NCBI GenBank assembly: GCA_016706255.1
Contig: JADJJZ010000003.1
Location: 496,001 to 560,000 of the forward strand
Source of the DNA: Bacteroidota bacterium
Lineage (GTDB): Bacteria; Bacteroidota; Bacteroidia; Chitinophagales; BACL12
DNA length: 64,000 bases
Direction of reading: 5' to 3'
Below, one piece after another: positions 26,119-35,272 of this stretch. A program made the translations under genes and the position numbers. Numbering within the stretch: the stretch's first letter is position 1; the number at the start of each line of letters is the position of its first letter. Below the pieces are notes generated by a model, which ran no database searches, had not been told where the DNA came from, and worked only from the letters and a program-made list of their open reading frames with translations.

Positions 26119-26964
26119 ATGGCTGATATTAACCAATTAAAGCGCATTTGTTCGCAGGTAAGAAGAGATATAGTTCGTGAAGTTTACCAATGCCAAAGCG
26201 GGCATCCGGGTGGCTCGTTGGGCTGCACTGAATTTTTTGTTGCCTTGTATTTTGATGTGTTGAAACACGACAGTTCGTTTAATATGGATGGTGTTGGTGA
26301 GGACCTGTTTTTTTTGAGTAACGGGCATATTTCGCCGGTTTGGTATAGTGTTTTGGCGAGAAGTGGTTATTTCCCATTGGAAGAATTGAATACTTTCCGC
26401 AAATTAGATTCCCGTTTACAAGGTCACCCAACAACGGCTGAACATTTACCCGGAATTCGCATTGCCAGCGGTTCACTCGGCCAAGGTATGAGTGTTGGTA
26501 TTGGTGCTGCTCAGGCAAAAAAATTGAATGGCGATACTCGTTTAGTTTATACTTTACATGGTGACGGTGAATTACAGGAAGGCCAGATTTGGGAAGCTGC
26601 CATGTATGCTGCCCACGTTGGGGTTGATAATTTAATATGCACCGTTGACTGGAATGGTCAGCAAATTGACGGGCCTACCAAAAAAGTAATGGACTTGGGC
26701 GATTTAAAAGCCAAATTTGAAGCATTCGGTTGGGTTACATTGGTTTGTGAAGATGGTAATGATATGGAAATGTTGCTCAACACCATAAAAACAGCTCAAG
26801 CAGCAACCGGAAAAGGAAAACCGGTTATGATTTTAATGCGCACGGCAATGGGTAAAGGGGTGGACTTTATGGAAGGCAGTCATGAATGGCATGGTATTGC
26901 TCCAAATAAAGAACAACTCGAAAAAGCCATGGCACAGCTTGAGGAAACCCTTGGCGACTATTAA
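26119..26964 (+). CDS. Transketolase, N-terminal subunit
   Basis: The thiamine-diphosphate-binding half of a two-gene transketolase (pentose phosphate pathway; moves two-carbon units between sugar phosphates). It shows SGHPGGSLGCTEFF near the N terminus, LGQGMSVGIG and the ThDP/Mg motif GDGELQEGQIWEAAMYA, with the closing Asn in TVDWNGQQ. Length (281) is normal for the split form. The ATG at 26119 gives MADINQLKRIC and lies 18 bases after TACCTTTG. The partner subunit is ~6 kb downstream, whereas the two are usually adjacent. Confidence 0.93.
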   Translation: MADINQLKRICSQVRRDIVREVYQCQSGHPGGSLGCTEFFVALYFDVLKHDSSFNMDGVGEDLFFLSNGHISPVWYSVLARSGYFPLEELNTFRKLDSRLQGHPTTAEHLPGIRIASGSLGQGMSVGIGAAQAKKLNGDTRLVYTLHGDGELQEGQIWEAAMYAAHVGVDNLICTVDWNGQQIDGPTKKVMDLGDLKAKFEAFGWVTLVCEDGNDMEMLLNTIKTAQAATGKGKPVMILMRTAMGKGVDFMEGSHEWHGIAPNKEQLEKAMAQLEETLGDY

Positions 26965-27046
26965 TTATTTTTTTAATGCTGATTAACTACTTTTAATTTT
27001 CTGCAATTTTGTTGTGGAACTTAAGGTATTGCCGTAACTTTTCATC

Positions 27047-29062
27047 ATGAAACCTAAAAGCAAACAAAGCGAACGTAAACTTACGTTGCAAAATTATTCT
27101 GCTTTTTCTGCTGCCTTTTTAACAATGGCAGCTTCCGGTTCTGCGCAAATAGTTTATACCGACGTTGACCCAGATTTACAAGTGTACATTGATGATATCG
27201 GATTAGATATGGATGGCAATGGCACGAATGATTTTAAATTAGTTTTTTTATCGGAATCGTTTGCTTCGTTTGCGCCTAATGAATTAAAATTACGTATTAA
27301 TCCGCTTGGTGATAATCAGGTTGCTTATTCCATTCAAAATGTTCCGGTAACCTATAGTGGAACACCGTGGTATACCTATAATGCCGGTGCAACACAAATT
27401 ATGTTTACCAATATTCCTTTATTAAATGAAGGTGCGGTAATTGATGAAGCATTTAATTTTCAGTCGGATCTTGCAGTGTTATATGAAAAATTATTTTTTT
27501 ATATCTACAGCAGTTCAAATATTGAACCTATTGCCGGTGGTTTGTGGAATGGTACAACTAATCATTTTGCTGCAGTGCATTTTTATACTGATGGTGCATA
27601 TCATTATGGCTGGTTGCGTTTAAATGTTAGTGTTGAAGAAGGTATTACGCTATTGGATTATGCCTATGAGTTAACACCGGAAACGCCAATTACTACGGCA
27701 ATTAAAAATTATTCGACATCATGGATTTCGGTTGCTGATGCAGGTATTTCTGAAACAGCTGCCGATTTAAATTTTAATTTTTCTGCTGCCGGCGATGAAG
27801 TTGATATTGATGCTTATCGTGTAATTTGTGTAAAATCGGATATCACTGATTTTAATGTAGATGATGCTAATATTTTAGGCAGCGACAGATATATAAGTAT
27901 TATTCCGGATGGCAGTGCTGATTATGCAGGTAATTTTATTTCCGGTGGATTGGATAGTGATGGTGATGCGATTGTTGCCGGGCAGGAATATCAATTATAT
28001 GTTTTAAATGTAATGAGTGCTGCCAGTAATTATTTAAATATATTATCGCAAGCTTCCATGCCGGTTATTTTAGTGGATACCGTTGCAGCAGCAATTGATT
28101 TAAGTATTGCAGATGTATTTAATAATGGTGATGCAACAGACATTCGTGTTAATTTTTCGGCACCTGCTATTGAGCAAGGTATAATGGAGTATCGGGTAAT
28201 TATTGCACAAAAAGATGATGCAGATATTTTTACAATTGATAATGCGTTAGCATTAGATGCAACACGTTATACAACAGTATTGCCTGGTTTGGAAGCGTAT
28301 GAATTATTTTTATCTGAAACAATTTTAGACGTTGCAGGAAATGTGATTGTTCCTGATAAATATAAAGTATTTATATTAAGTATTCCTGATGGCACATCGG
28401 TTGTAAATGCACAAATGACTGAAGCATCAAATATCGTTTCGCTTGAGCAGGCAACATCGCAAGTTGCAGGAATTGTTTTAGAAGATATTTCAGATATTGG
28501 AAATGGAGAAGATATTAAAATTAGTTTTCCAATTCCGGCTTTTGAGCAAACCATAGCAACGTACCGCGTTTTTCTTGTAGATTTTGCAACCGCATTTAGT
28601 TTTAATTTAGATGCAGCATTAGCCACAACAAATTATTTCGAAGTTACACCAGCCGGAACCGATATTATTTTAAACGGCGATGCCACAACCCGCGACAGCC
28701 AAGGCAATTTAATTACATGGGGCGTACCATATTATGCCTATGTGTTATCGATGGCAAGCGATTATGGAATAGGCGATACATTATCAGCACCCAGCAACCA
28801 AATCATATTAAATTTTCCGGTTGAAATTGCAAACAATAATTTAAATACACCTGTAATATTTTCTGCTATTGATGGCATACATGTAGCATTAAACAATAAC
28901 GATTCCGGCATTTTCGAATTATACAACACCGCCGGACAATTAATCACCACCACCAAATTAATTACCTCAACAACAATCATCCCAACCACCCAACCCACCG
29001 GCATCTACATCACCCGAATTTTCACATCCGGCAAATGGTATTATTCAAAAATCCAATTGTAA
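27047..29062 (+). CDS. Large secreted repeat protein with T9SS sorting domain
   Basis: A 671-residue secreted protein. After an N-terminal export region (to about AQ35), residues ~36-215 form a domain with VYTDVDPDLQ, a DMDGNGTNDF calcium-site-like loop and AYHYGWLRLNV ... YAYELTPETPI. A similar domain is in the gene at 60624-61826. Then follow three tandem repeats of ~125 residues (starting near 225, 350 and 475), each with a YRV strand and a KYxxYVLS-like end. A T9SS type A domain ends the protein (FELYNTAGQLITT ... GIYITRIFTSG). The function is unknown; a surface adhesin-like role is a guess. It sits inside the transketolase locus. Confidence 0.78.
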   Translation: MKPKSKQSERKLTLQNYSAFSAAFLTMAASGSAQIVYTDVDPDLQVYIDDIGLDMDGNGTNDFKLVFLSESFASFAPNELKLRINPLGDNQVAYSIQNVPVTYSGTPWYTYNAGATQIMFTNIPLLNEGAVIDEAFNFQSDLAVLYEKLFFYIYSSSNIEPIAGGLWNGTTNHFAAVHFYTDGAYHYGWLRLNVSVEEGITLLDYAYELTPETPITTAIKNYSTSWISVADAGISETAADLNFNFSAAGDEVDIDAYRVICVKSDITDFNVDDANILGSDRYISIIPDGSADYAGNFISGGLDSDGDAIVAGQEYQLYVLNVMSAASNYLNILSQASMPVILVDTVAAAIDLSIADVFNNGDATDIRVNFSAPAIEQGIMEYRVIIAQKDDADIFTIDNALALDATRYTTVLPGLEAYELFLSETILDVAGNVIVPDKYKVFILSIPDGTSVVNAQMTEASNIVSLEQATSQVAGIVLEDISDIGNGEDIKISFPIPAFEQTIATYRVFLVDFATAFSFNLDAALATTNYFEVTPAGTDIILNGDATTRDSQGNLITWGVPYYAYVLSMASDYGIGDTLSAPSNQIILNFPVEIANNNLNTPVIFSAIDGIHVALNNNDSGIFELYNTAGQLITTTKLITSTTIIPTTQPTGIYITRIFTSGKWYYSKIQL

Positions 29063-29088
29063 AAAAAAGATTGCCAAACAACCCACCC

Positions 29089-29166
<78 letters not shown>

Positions 29167-29261
29167 CCAAATTGATTCCAAAATCAATCATCCCACAACC
29201 CCATATTGATTTATCTCAACATAAACCGATGTAACATATTTAAAAAAAATTAGAATGAAAC

Positions 29262-29700
29262 GACCCACCAACCCCTTTAAGGGTTGCATATTTTTAGCAA
29301 ATGAAATGAAACGATTCACCAAACCCCATCCGGGGTGAAACAAATTCACAAAACCCCAATGCTACGACCCCCCAACCCCTTTAGGGGTTGCATATTTTTA
29401 GCAAAATGAAATTGAACGATCCACAAACCCACCGGGGTGAAAAGAAATTCTCCAAACCCCAACCTCACGATTCACCAACCCCTTTAGGGGTTACATATTT
29501 TTAAATGAAATTGAAACAAAAAACCAAACCCCATCCGGGGTGAAACAATTACACCAAATTCACCAAACCCTGCTACCCACCAACCCTTTAGGGGTTGCAT
29601 ATTTTAATTAGCAAATCAAAATCATACGATTCCCAACCCCCTTAGGGGTAAATGAAATTGCGAACAAACCCCAGGTTACCACGTCACCAACCCCGGTTTT
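29262..29700. repeat. Tandem repeat of ~104 bp, each unit with two short hairpins
   Basis: About four and a half copies. Each unit has a palindrome AACCCCTTTAGGGGTT followed by GCATATTTTTAGCAAATGAA, then a second palindrome ACCCCATCCGGGGT. The first palindrome starts at 29270, 29374, 29477 and 29582 (spacing 104, 103, 105), with a partial copy at 29635. Copies differ by scattered substitutions and short deletions. No open frame crosses the array. Confidence 0.8.
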
Positions 29701-29784
29701 TGAAATTGAAACGAAAAACCATGCAGAAACAAAATCCCTACGCCATTTTGTTGATAGCGGAAACAAACTAATGGACCAATGTGA

Positions 29785-30060
29785 TAATGTACCGATGTAC
29801 CAATGGAACAGCCGGTTTTGAATAAAAATTTAATTAACTGTTTGTTGCAGCGAAAAGCCCGCAAGGATTTTGATACAGAGCGCGATGTTGATGCTCCAAA
29901 TTAATGTACCAATTAGTTAATGTACCGATGTACCAATGGAACAGCCAAAAAATGTGCTAATTTGTTGATGTGCTTATGTTCTAATTAAACAGCCGGTTTC
30001 GAGTGAGATTTTTAATTATTAGTTTTTTGATGGACAAATTACCAATTGAACAGCCGGATT
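29785..30060. repeat. Interspersed short repeats (GTACCAATGGAACAGCC type)
   Basis: A 29-base sequence (core ACCGATGTACCAATGGAACA) is repeated exactly at 29785-29813 and 29918-29946. Shortened relatives ending AACAGCCGG occur near 29985 and 30045. This is non-coding, and continues the repeat-rich stretch to just before the first vWA gene. Confidence 0.65.
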
Positions 30061-30241
30061 ATATGCTATAATTCATCATTTTACACAAAACTATACACCC
30101 ATTGGCGGCGTGTTAACTCAAATTTGGCTTGTGATAATCAAAAACGGCAGCATTTTTGTTTATTTGCAACAGTTCAAATATGAAAAGCTCAATAAAACCC
30201 TATAAATCATCGTTTTATAAGGTTGGACAGAGCCCTGATAC

Positions 30242-31603
30242 ATGAGAAACAGCCTGCTATTATTGCTTCTTTTTACATTTTTTACCGCGTCGGCGCAAAC
30301 AAAACCGACGGGAGAGGCCAAACGTATTCTCATTTTGCTGGATGGCAGCGGCAGCATGGTTGACCCCTGGAAGGGCACTACCAAATGGGAAGTAGCAAAA
30401 AAACTGGTTGTAAAAACGATCGATAGCATACAAAAAGCCGACCCTACGGTGGAAATCGGGCTCAGGGTGTTTGGACATCAGAGTCCGCGTGCCGCTCACG
30501 ATTGTAAAGATTCAAAACTGGAAGTATCGATATCAAAAAATTCGGGTTATAACGTTAAAAATGCGCTGAACCGGATTACGCCACAGGGTTACACGCCGAT
30601 TGCATACTCTTTGTTTTTATCGGCCGGTGATTTTATTTCAACGGAAGGCACAAATTCCATTATTTTAATTACCGATGGAATTGAAAATTGTGATGGTGAT
30701 CCATGTGCAAGTTCCCAGGCATTGCGTGATAAAAAAATTACGTTAAAACCATTTGTTATTGGTTTGGGATTGGAAGAAAAAGATAAAAAACAATTTGATT
30801 GTATCGGTAATTATTATGATGCCGGCGATGAAAAAACATTTTCGAATGCGATGAGTATTGTGGTGTCGCAGGCATTAAATATTACTACCACACAAATCAA
30901 TTTATTAGATGCATTTGGGTTGCCGGTTGAAAAAAATATTGAGATTACATTGTATGATCATTTAAGTGGTGAGGTGCGTTATAATTATGTGCATACACCT
31001 GATGCGAGAAATCAGCCGGATACTTTGTTTTTAAATCCGATTGGAAAATATGATATTGTAGTGCATACAACACCACCGGTTTATTTAAATGAAGTGGAAC
31101 TGGTTCCGGGCAAACATAATATAATCGGAATTGATGTGCCACTGGGAAATTTAGTTGTTACTGAAGGCACAGGTGCGGTATTTAGTCAGAAACAATGTGT
31201 AGTGAGGAATAATACTACCGGTGAAATTATTTATGTGCAGAATTTTAATACCACGCAACGTTATATTGCCGGAATTTATGATATTGATGTGCTTACTATT
31301 CCACGTTTGCATTTTGAAAATTATGAAATAAAAGGTGGTGTAAATAATAAAATAGATATTCCATTACCGGGCACATTAAATTTATCGACCACCGAAAATA
31401 AAGTTTATAGTATTTATTTGGTGAAAGACGGTAAATTGGAAAAAGTATATGAAGGTAGTTTGAATGCAAATATGGAAAGTATTCAATTATTACCAGGCGA
31501 TTATAAAATATTTAGTCGCTCCAACATTAAAAAATATTCGGCGAACACAAAAGATATTTCTATTACGATTAAAAGTGCAAAAACATCTATTATTAAAATT
31601 TGA
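30242..31603 (+). CDS. Secreted von Willebrand factor A domain protein, copy 1
   Basis: A 453-residue protein with a signal peptide (MRNSLLLLLLFTFFTASAQ) and a vWA domain at ~28-210. The metal-ion-dependent adhesion site is complete (DGSGSM; Thr in the TPIAYSL loop; ITDGIE). Two Cys in GDPCASS and QFDCIG may form a disulfide. The C-terminal ~240 residues are beta-rich with three similar modules. No T9SS tail or lipobox is visible, so it is probably periplasmic. The next gene is a paralogue and starts inside its stop codon (TTGA). Confidence 0.85.
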   Translation: MRNSLLLLLLFTFFTASAQTKPTGEAKRILILLDGSGSMVDPWKGTTKWEVAKKLVVKTIDSIQKADPTVEIGLRVFGHQSPRAAHDCKDSKLEVSISKNSGYNVKNALNRITPQGYTPIAYSLFLSAGDFISTEGTNSIILITDGIENCDGDPCASSQALRDKKITLKPFVIGLGLEEKDKKQFDCIGNYYDAGDEKTFSNAMSIVVSQALNITTTQINLLDAFGLPVEKNIEITLYDHLSGEVRYNYVHTPDARNQPDTLFLNPIGKYDIVVHTTPPVYLNEVELVPGKHNIIGIDVPLGNLVVTEGTGAVFSQKQCVVRNNTTGEIIYVQNFNTTQRYIAGIYDIDVLTIPRLHFENYEIKGGVNNKIDIPLPGTLNLSTTENKVYSIYLVKDGKLEKVYEGSLNANMESIQLLPGDYKIFSRSNIKKYSANTKDISITIKSAKTSIIKI

Positions 31604-32973
31604 AGCAGTCGATATTATATAAAAATATTTTTGGCTTGCTGATACTGTTTATCGGTTTCAGTTTACAAACGTATGCCCAAACATCGCAGGTTACGCGGAT
31701 TTTGTTTGTTGTAGATGCCAGTCGCAGTATGACACAAACGTGGGAGCGCAGTGCCAAGATGGTTGCAGCCCGCGCGGTGGTTAATGGTATAGCTGATAGT
31801 CTGAATGATGACCCGAATATTCAAATGGCTATGCGTGTTTATGGTCATCAAAGTCCGCAGCCATTAAATGATTGTGAAGATTCGAAATTGGAAATAGGTT
31901 TCAGGACGAAAAATGCGTTGAGTATAAAAAATCGTTTAGCTGATATTCGCCCGAATGGCGTAACACCAATTGCCTATTCGATGGAACAATCGCTGGATGA
32001 TTTTGGTCCGGATGCAAAAAATTATCGCAATATTTTAATTCTGGTGAGTGATGGATTTGAGAGTTGCGGAAAAAATCCGTGTGAAGTTGTGCAGCGAATG
32101 CGGAATATGGGTGTAATTACAAAATCGTATGTAATTGGAATTGGTATTGATGCAACGGAGTTCACACAATTTAGTTGTATGGGTGAATTTATGAATATTG
32201 AAAGTGAGCAAAAAACGGAGCAGGTTGTAGATGCAACTATCGCAAAGATATTTAATTCGGTTTATGTGCAGGTAAATTTAATGGATACTTATAATCGCCC
32301 CGAAGAAACAGATGTATTGATGACATTTTATGATGCGAACAGTGAGGTGCAAAAATTTAATTATTACCATACGATAAATCCGAAAGGGAATCCTGATACA
32401 CTTACATTAGATCCCGCATTAACATACGATATGCAGGTGCACACCACACCGGAAATTATGAAAAAAGATGTGGTGTTAACACCGGGAAAAATAAATGTAA
32501 TTACGCAACCCGCGCCTCAGGGTTATTTAGTTGTAGATATTCGGAACGAAGCCTTTAAAACCAATTTAAATTGTATTATTAAAAAAGATGGTAAAGTGGT
32601 GATTTGGCAACCGGTAAATACTTCACAAAAATTATTAACCGGAAGTTATGATGTTGAAATATTAACGTTGCCGATAATTACCGTAAAAAATGTTCAGGTG
32701 GAGCAGGATAAAACCACCACCTTAGAAATAGCGGCGCCGGGATTTGTTACTGTTGCAAAAAACGAAGCAGTATCGGGTGGTATTTATGAATTTAAGGATA
32801 ACAAGCTGGTTGAAATTTATGAGATGAGCGAAACGAACCCCAAAGAGACGCTGGTAATTCAGCCCGGAAAATATAAAATCATCTATCGTTATTTATCACA
32901 AAAAGACATGGATGCAACCCGTGTTATCGATTTTGAGGTAATTACCGGTTCAACCCTTACCGTAAGACTGTAA
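31600..32973 (+). CDS. Secreted von Willebrand factor A domain protein, copy 2
   Basis: A 457-residue paralogue of the preceding protein, with the same order: signal peptide (FGLLILFIGFSLQTYAQ), vWA domain, then a beta-rich C-terminal half ending in LVIQPGKYKIIYR. The adhesion-site first motif is DASRSM, with the middle Gly replaced by Arg (DxSxS is kept), and VSDGFESCG is present. Conserved blocks shared with copy 1 include FGHQSP/YGHQSP and DCxDSKLE. The start is a TTG overlapping the TGA stop of copy 1, so the two must be made together. Function unknown. Confidence 0.83.
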   Translation: MKQSILYKNIFGLLILFIGFSLQTYAQTSQVTRILFVVDASRSMTQTWERSAKMVAARAVVNGIADSLNDDPNIQMAMRVYGHQSPQPLNDCEDSKLEIGFRTKNALSIKNRLADIRPNGVTPIAYSMEQSLDDFGPDAKNYRNILILVSDGFESCGKNPCEVVQRMRNMGVITKSYVIGIGIDATEFTQFSCMGEFMNIESEQKTEQVVDATIAKIFNSVYVQVNLMDTYNRPEETDVLMTFYDANSEVQKFNYYHTINPKGNPDTLTLDPALTYDMQVHTTPEIMKKDVVLTPGKINVITQPAPQGYLVVDIRNEAFKTNLNCIIKKDGKVVIWQPVNTSQKLLTGSYDVEILTLPIITVKNVQVEQDKTTTLEIAAPGFVTVAKNEAVSGGIYEFKDNKLVEIYEMSETNPKETLVIQPGKYKIIYRYLSQKDMDATRVIDFEVITGSTLTVRL

Positions 32974-33036
32974 CTTTGCCTTATCTTCGCAGCGGATTTC
33001 CCAAAAACGGAGTCTATAACCTAAAAAATCGCTGTT

Positions 33037-33990
33037 TTGATCAACGTAGATTACACCAATCAGAAAGATACCCGCTCAGGATTTGGCGCCGGTATACTGG
33101 AAGCAGGAAAAGCTAACCCTCAGGTAGTGGCATTATGTGCCGACTTAATTGGCTCGCTCAAATTAGAAGCATTTATTAAAGAATTTCCTGAACGGTTTCT
33201 CCAGTGTGGCATTGCGGAAGCCAATATGACAGGTATTGCTGCGGGTTTAACGATTGGTGGAAAAATTCCATTTGCCTGCACATTTGCAAATTTTGCAACA
33301 GGCAGGGTTTATGATCAAATTCGTCAGTCGATAGCTTATTCTAATAAAAATGTAAAAATTGCTGCATCGCATGCCGGGGTAACCTTAGGTGAGGATGGTG
33401 CAACACACCAAATATTAGAAGATATTGGGTTAATGCAAATGCTTCCGAATTTTGTGGTGATTAATCCATGTGATTACAACCAAACCAAAGCAGCTACTAT
33501 TGCTGCTGCCGAATATGAAGGCCCGGTTTACTTGCGTTTCGGTCGCCCAAAATGGCCCATTTTTTACCCTGCAGATGAAAAATTTGAAATTGGTAAAGCC
33601 TGGAAAATTCAAGATGGCGCTGATGTTTCCATTTTTGCAACCGGCCATTTAGTGTTGAAAGCAATTGAAGCAGCAAAAATTTTAGTTGAACAAGGATATA
33701 CTGTAGACCTGATAAATATACATACCATTAAACCTCTCGACGTTCAGGCAGTCATACAATCGGTAAGCAAAACAAAATGTGTTGTTACTGCTGAGGAACA
33801 CCAGATTTTAGGCGGTTTAGGAAGTGCTATTGCCAAAGTAGTTTCTGAAAATACACCTGCGCCAATTGAATATGTTGGTGTACACGATAAATTTGGTGAA
33901 AGTGGAACTGCCGAACAACTGCTCACAAAATACGGAATGAGCACACAGCATGTGGTAGATGCAGCCCTCAAAGTAATGGCACGCAAGTAA
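33037..33990 (+). CDS. Transketolase, C-terminal subunit
   Basis: The pyrimidine-binding and C-terminal half of the two-gene transketolase. It contains KDTRSGFGAGILEAGK, the catalytic Glu region CGIAEANMTGIAAGL, SHAGVTLGEDGATHQ and the C-terminal domain ending GESGTAEQLLTKYG. Length (317) fits. No ATG is available: a stop codon lies 13 bases upstream in frame and the first Met is far inside conserved sequence, so the TTG at 33037 is the likely start. TAACTTTG (32971-32978) overlaps the stop codon of the vWA gene and is a candidate -7 element. The N-terminal subunit is ~6 kb upstream. Confidence 0.92.
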   Translation: MINVDYTNQKDTRSGFGAGILEAGKANPQVVALCADLIGSLKLEAFIKEFPERFLQCGIAEANMTGIAAGLTIGGKIPFACTFANFATGRVYDQIRQSIAYSNKNVKIAASHAGVTLGEDGATHQILEDIGLMQMLPNFVVINPCDYNQTKAATIAAAEYEGPVYLRFGRPKWPIFYPADEKFEIGKAWKIQDGADVSIFATGHLVLKAIEAAKILVEQGYTVDLINIHTIKPLDVQAVIQSVSKTKCVVTAEEHQILGGLGSAIAKVVSENTPAPIEYVGVHDKFGESGTAEQLLTKYGMSTQHVVDAALKVMARK

Positions 33991-34035
33991 TTGCGGACCG
34001 GTTCCGGTTTTATTTTGAACCCGGAATTACTAATC

Positions 34036-34041
34036 AGGAGG
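34036..34041 (+). promoter_or_regulatory. Strong Shine-Dalgarno site before the ECF sigma gene
   Basis: AGGAGG three bases before the ATG at 34045 (AGGAGGTGAATG). Such a full site is unusual for this phylum and fixes the start of the sigma factor. Confidence 0.6.
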
Positions 34042-34044
34042 TGA

Positions 34045-34596
34045 ATGACAGATAAAGAGATTGTACAATTATGTCTTGACGTGTCAACCCGTGAGCGAGG
34101 ATTCCGACTCTTGGTTCAGGCGTATTCAAAAAAACTATACTGGCATGTACGCCGCATGGTAGTAAGCCACGACGACGCAGATGACGTGGTTCAGAACTGT
34201 TTTATTAAAGTATGGAAAGGGCTTCCGGAATTTCGGCAGGAAAGTAAATTATATACTTGGTTGTATCGCATTGCCTCTAATGAAGCCATCACATTTATTA
34301 ATGAAAAATATCGACGTTCAAGTGTTGCGTTGGAAACTGAAGGTGAAAGTTATTCTGCCAATTTAAAAACTGACCCCTGGTTTGATGGCGATGCGGTTCA
34401 AGTGCAATTACAATTGGCCATTGATACACTTCCTGATAAACAAAAGCAGGTATTTATTATGCGCTATTACGACGAATTGAAATACGAGGAGATGGAAGAG
34501 ATTTTGGGCACTTCCACAGGCGCTTTAAAGGCAAGTTTTCATCATGCAGTAAAAAAAATCGAAGTTTTTTTAAAGGATAACTTAAACCAAGTTTAA
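34045..34596 (+). CDS. ECF-type RNA polymerase sigma factor
   Basis: A 183-residue extracytoplasmic-function sigma factor. Region 2 is seen in YSKKLYWHVRRMVVSHDDADDVVQNCFIKVW (broken here as YSKKLYWHVRRM and DADDVVQNCFIKVW), region 4 in DTLPDKQKQVFIMRYYDEL followed by the helix-turn-helix YEEMEEILGTSTGALKASFH. It directs RNA polymerase to a stress or envelope regulon. The next two genes, a single-pass membrane protein and a Spy-like periplasmic protein, probably form its operon and include its regulator. Confidence 0.93.
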   Translation: MTDKEIVQLCLDVSTRERGFRLLVQAYSKKLYWHVRRMVVSHDDADDVVQNCFIKVWKGLPEFRQESKLYTWLYRIASNEAITFINEKYRRSSVALETEGESYSANLKTDPWFDGDAVQVQLQLAIDTLPDKQKQVFIMRYYDELKYEEMEEILGTSTGALKASFHHAVKKIEVFLKDNLNQV

Positions 34597-34662
34597 AAAC
34601 GATAGTCATAACTGCAATTGACAGCATAAAAAAAATAAAATTTAATCAGTCAATTAACTAAA

Positions 34663-35241
34663 ATGGAACCAATTAACGAAAATCTCAACCGGAAATTAAA
34701 ACAAAACACCATGCGTGTGCCGGATGATTATTTTACGAATCTGGAGCAATCAATTTTTGAAAAAACAATTGGAACTGAAGCGGAGCAAATTAAAAAGACT
34801 CCGGTTATTAAACGGATTATGATAATTACTGCAATAGCAGCTACTGTTACAGCAATTTATTTCGGTGTTTCTTTTTTTGGGAAAGATAGTACTACAAAGC
34901 TTGCAATACAACTTGCTGAGATGAGTGATACAGAATTAAATAATTATATGGATGATCAAATTGCGGCATTAAGTTATGATGATTTATATGGTTATGTTGC
35001 GCAGCATGTAGATGATATCAGCACGAATGCCATTTTTAATTCCACATTTGAATTGCCTGCGCAGTCTGACGCTTCACTGACAAACGATTTACATGAGCAG
35101 GTGTTAGATCAGGATGTATTAAATCAAATTATTGATAAAACGGAAATTAATTTAGAACCAACTTTGATGGATTCTATTGATGAAGAAATTTTACAGGAAT
35201 ATTTAAATGATGCAACTTTGTTTGAGCATCTTGGATTATAA
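34663..35241 (+). CDS. Single-pass membrane protein, putative anti-sigma factor
   Basis: A 192-residue protein with a ~45-residue cytosolic start (NENLNRKLKQNTMRVPDDYF), one membrane helix (residues ~47-68, IKRIMIITAIAATVTAIYF) and an acidic C-terminal periplasmic part. Membrane topology and the place directly after an ECF sigma gene fit an anti-sigma factor. No zinc-binding anti-sigma motif (HxxxCxxC) is present, so the assignment rests on context. Confidence 0.7.
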   Translation: MEPINENLNRKLKQNTMRVPDDYFTNLEQSIFEKTIGTEAEQIKKTPVIKRIMIITAIAATVTAIYFGVSFFGKDSTTKLAIQLAEMSDTELNNYMDDQIAALSYDDLYGYVAQHVDDISTNAIFNSTFELPAQSDASLTNDLHEQVLDQDVLNQIIDKTEINLEPTLMDSIDEEILQEYLNDATLFEHLGL

Positions 35242-35272
35242 AAAACTAACTAACCAAACTAAAATAAAAATT

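Noticed and set aside
29262..29700. Possible CRISPR array
   Set aside because: The 104-bp units repeat over their whole length, with no unique spacers and no cas genes nearby; this is a plain tandem repeat.
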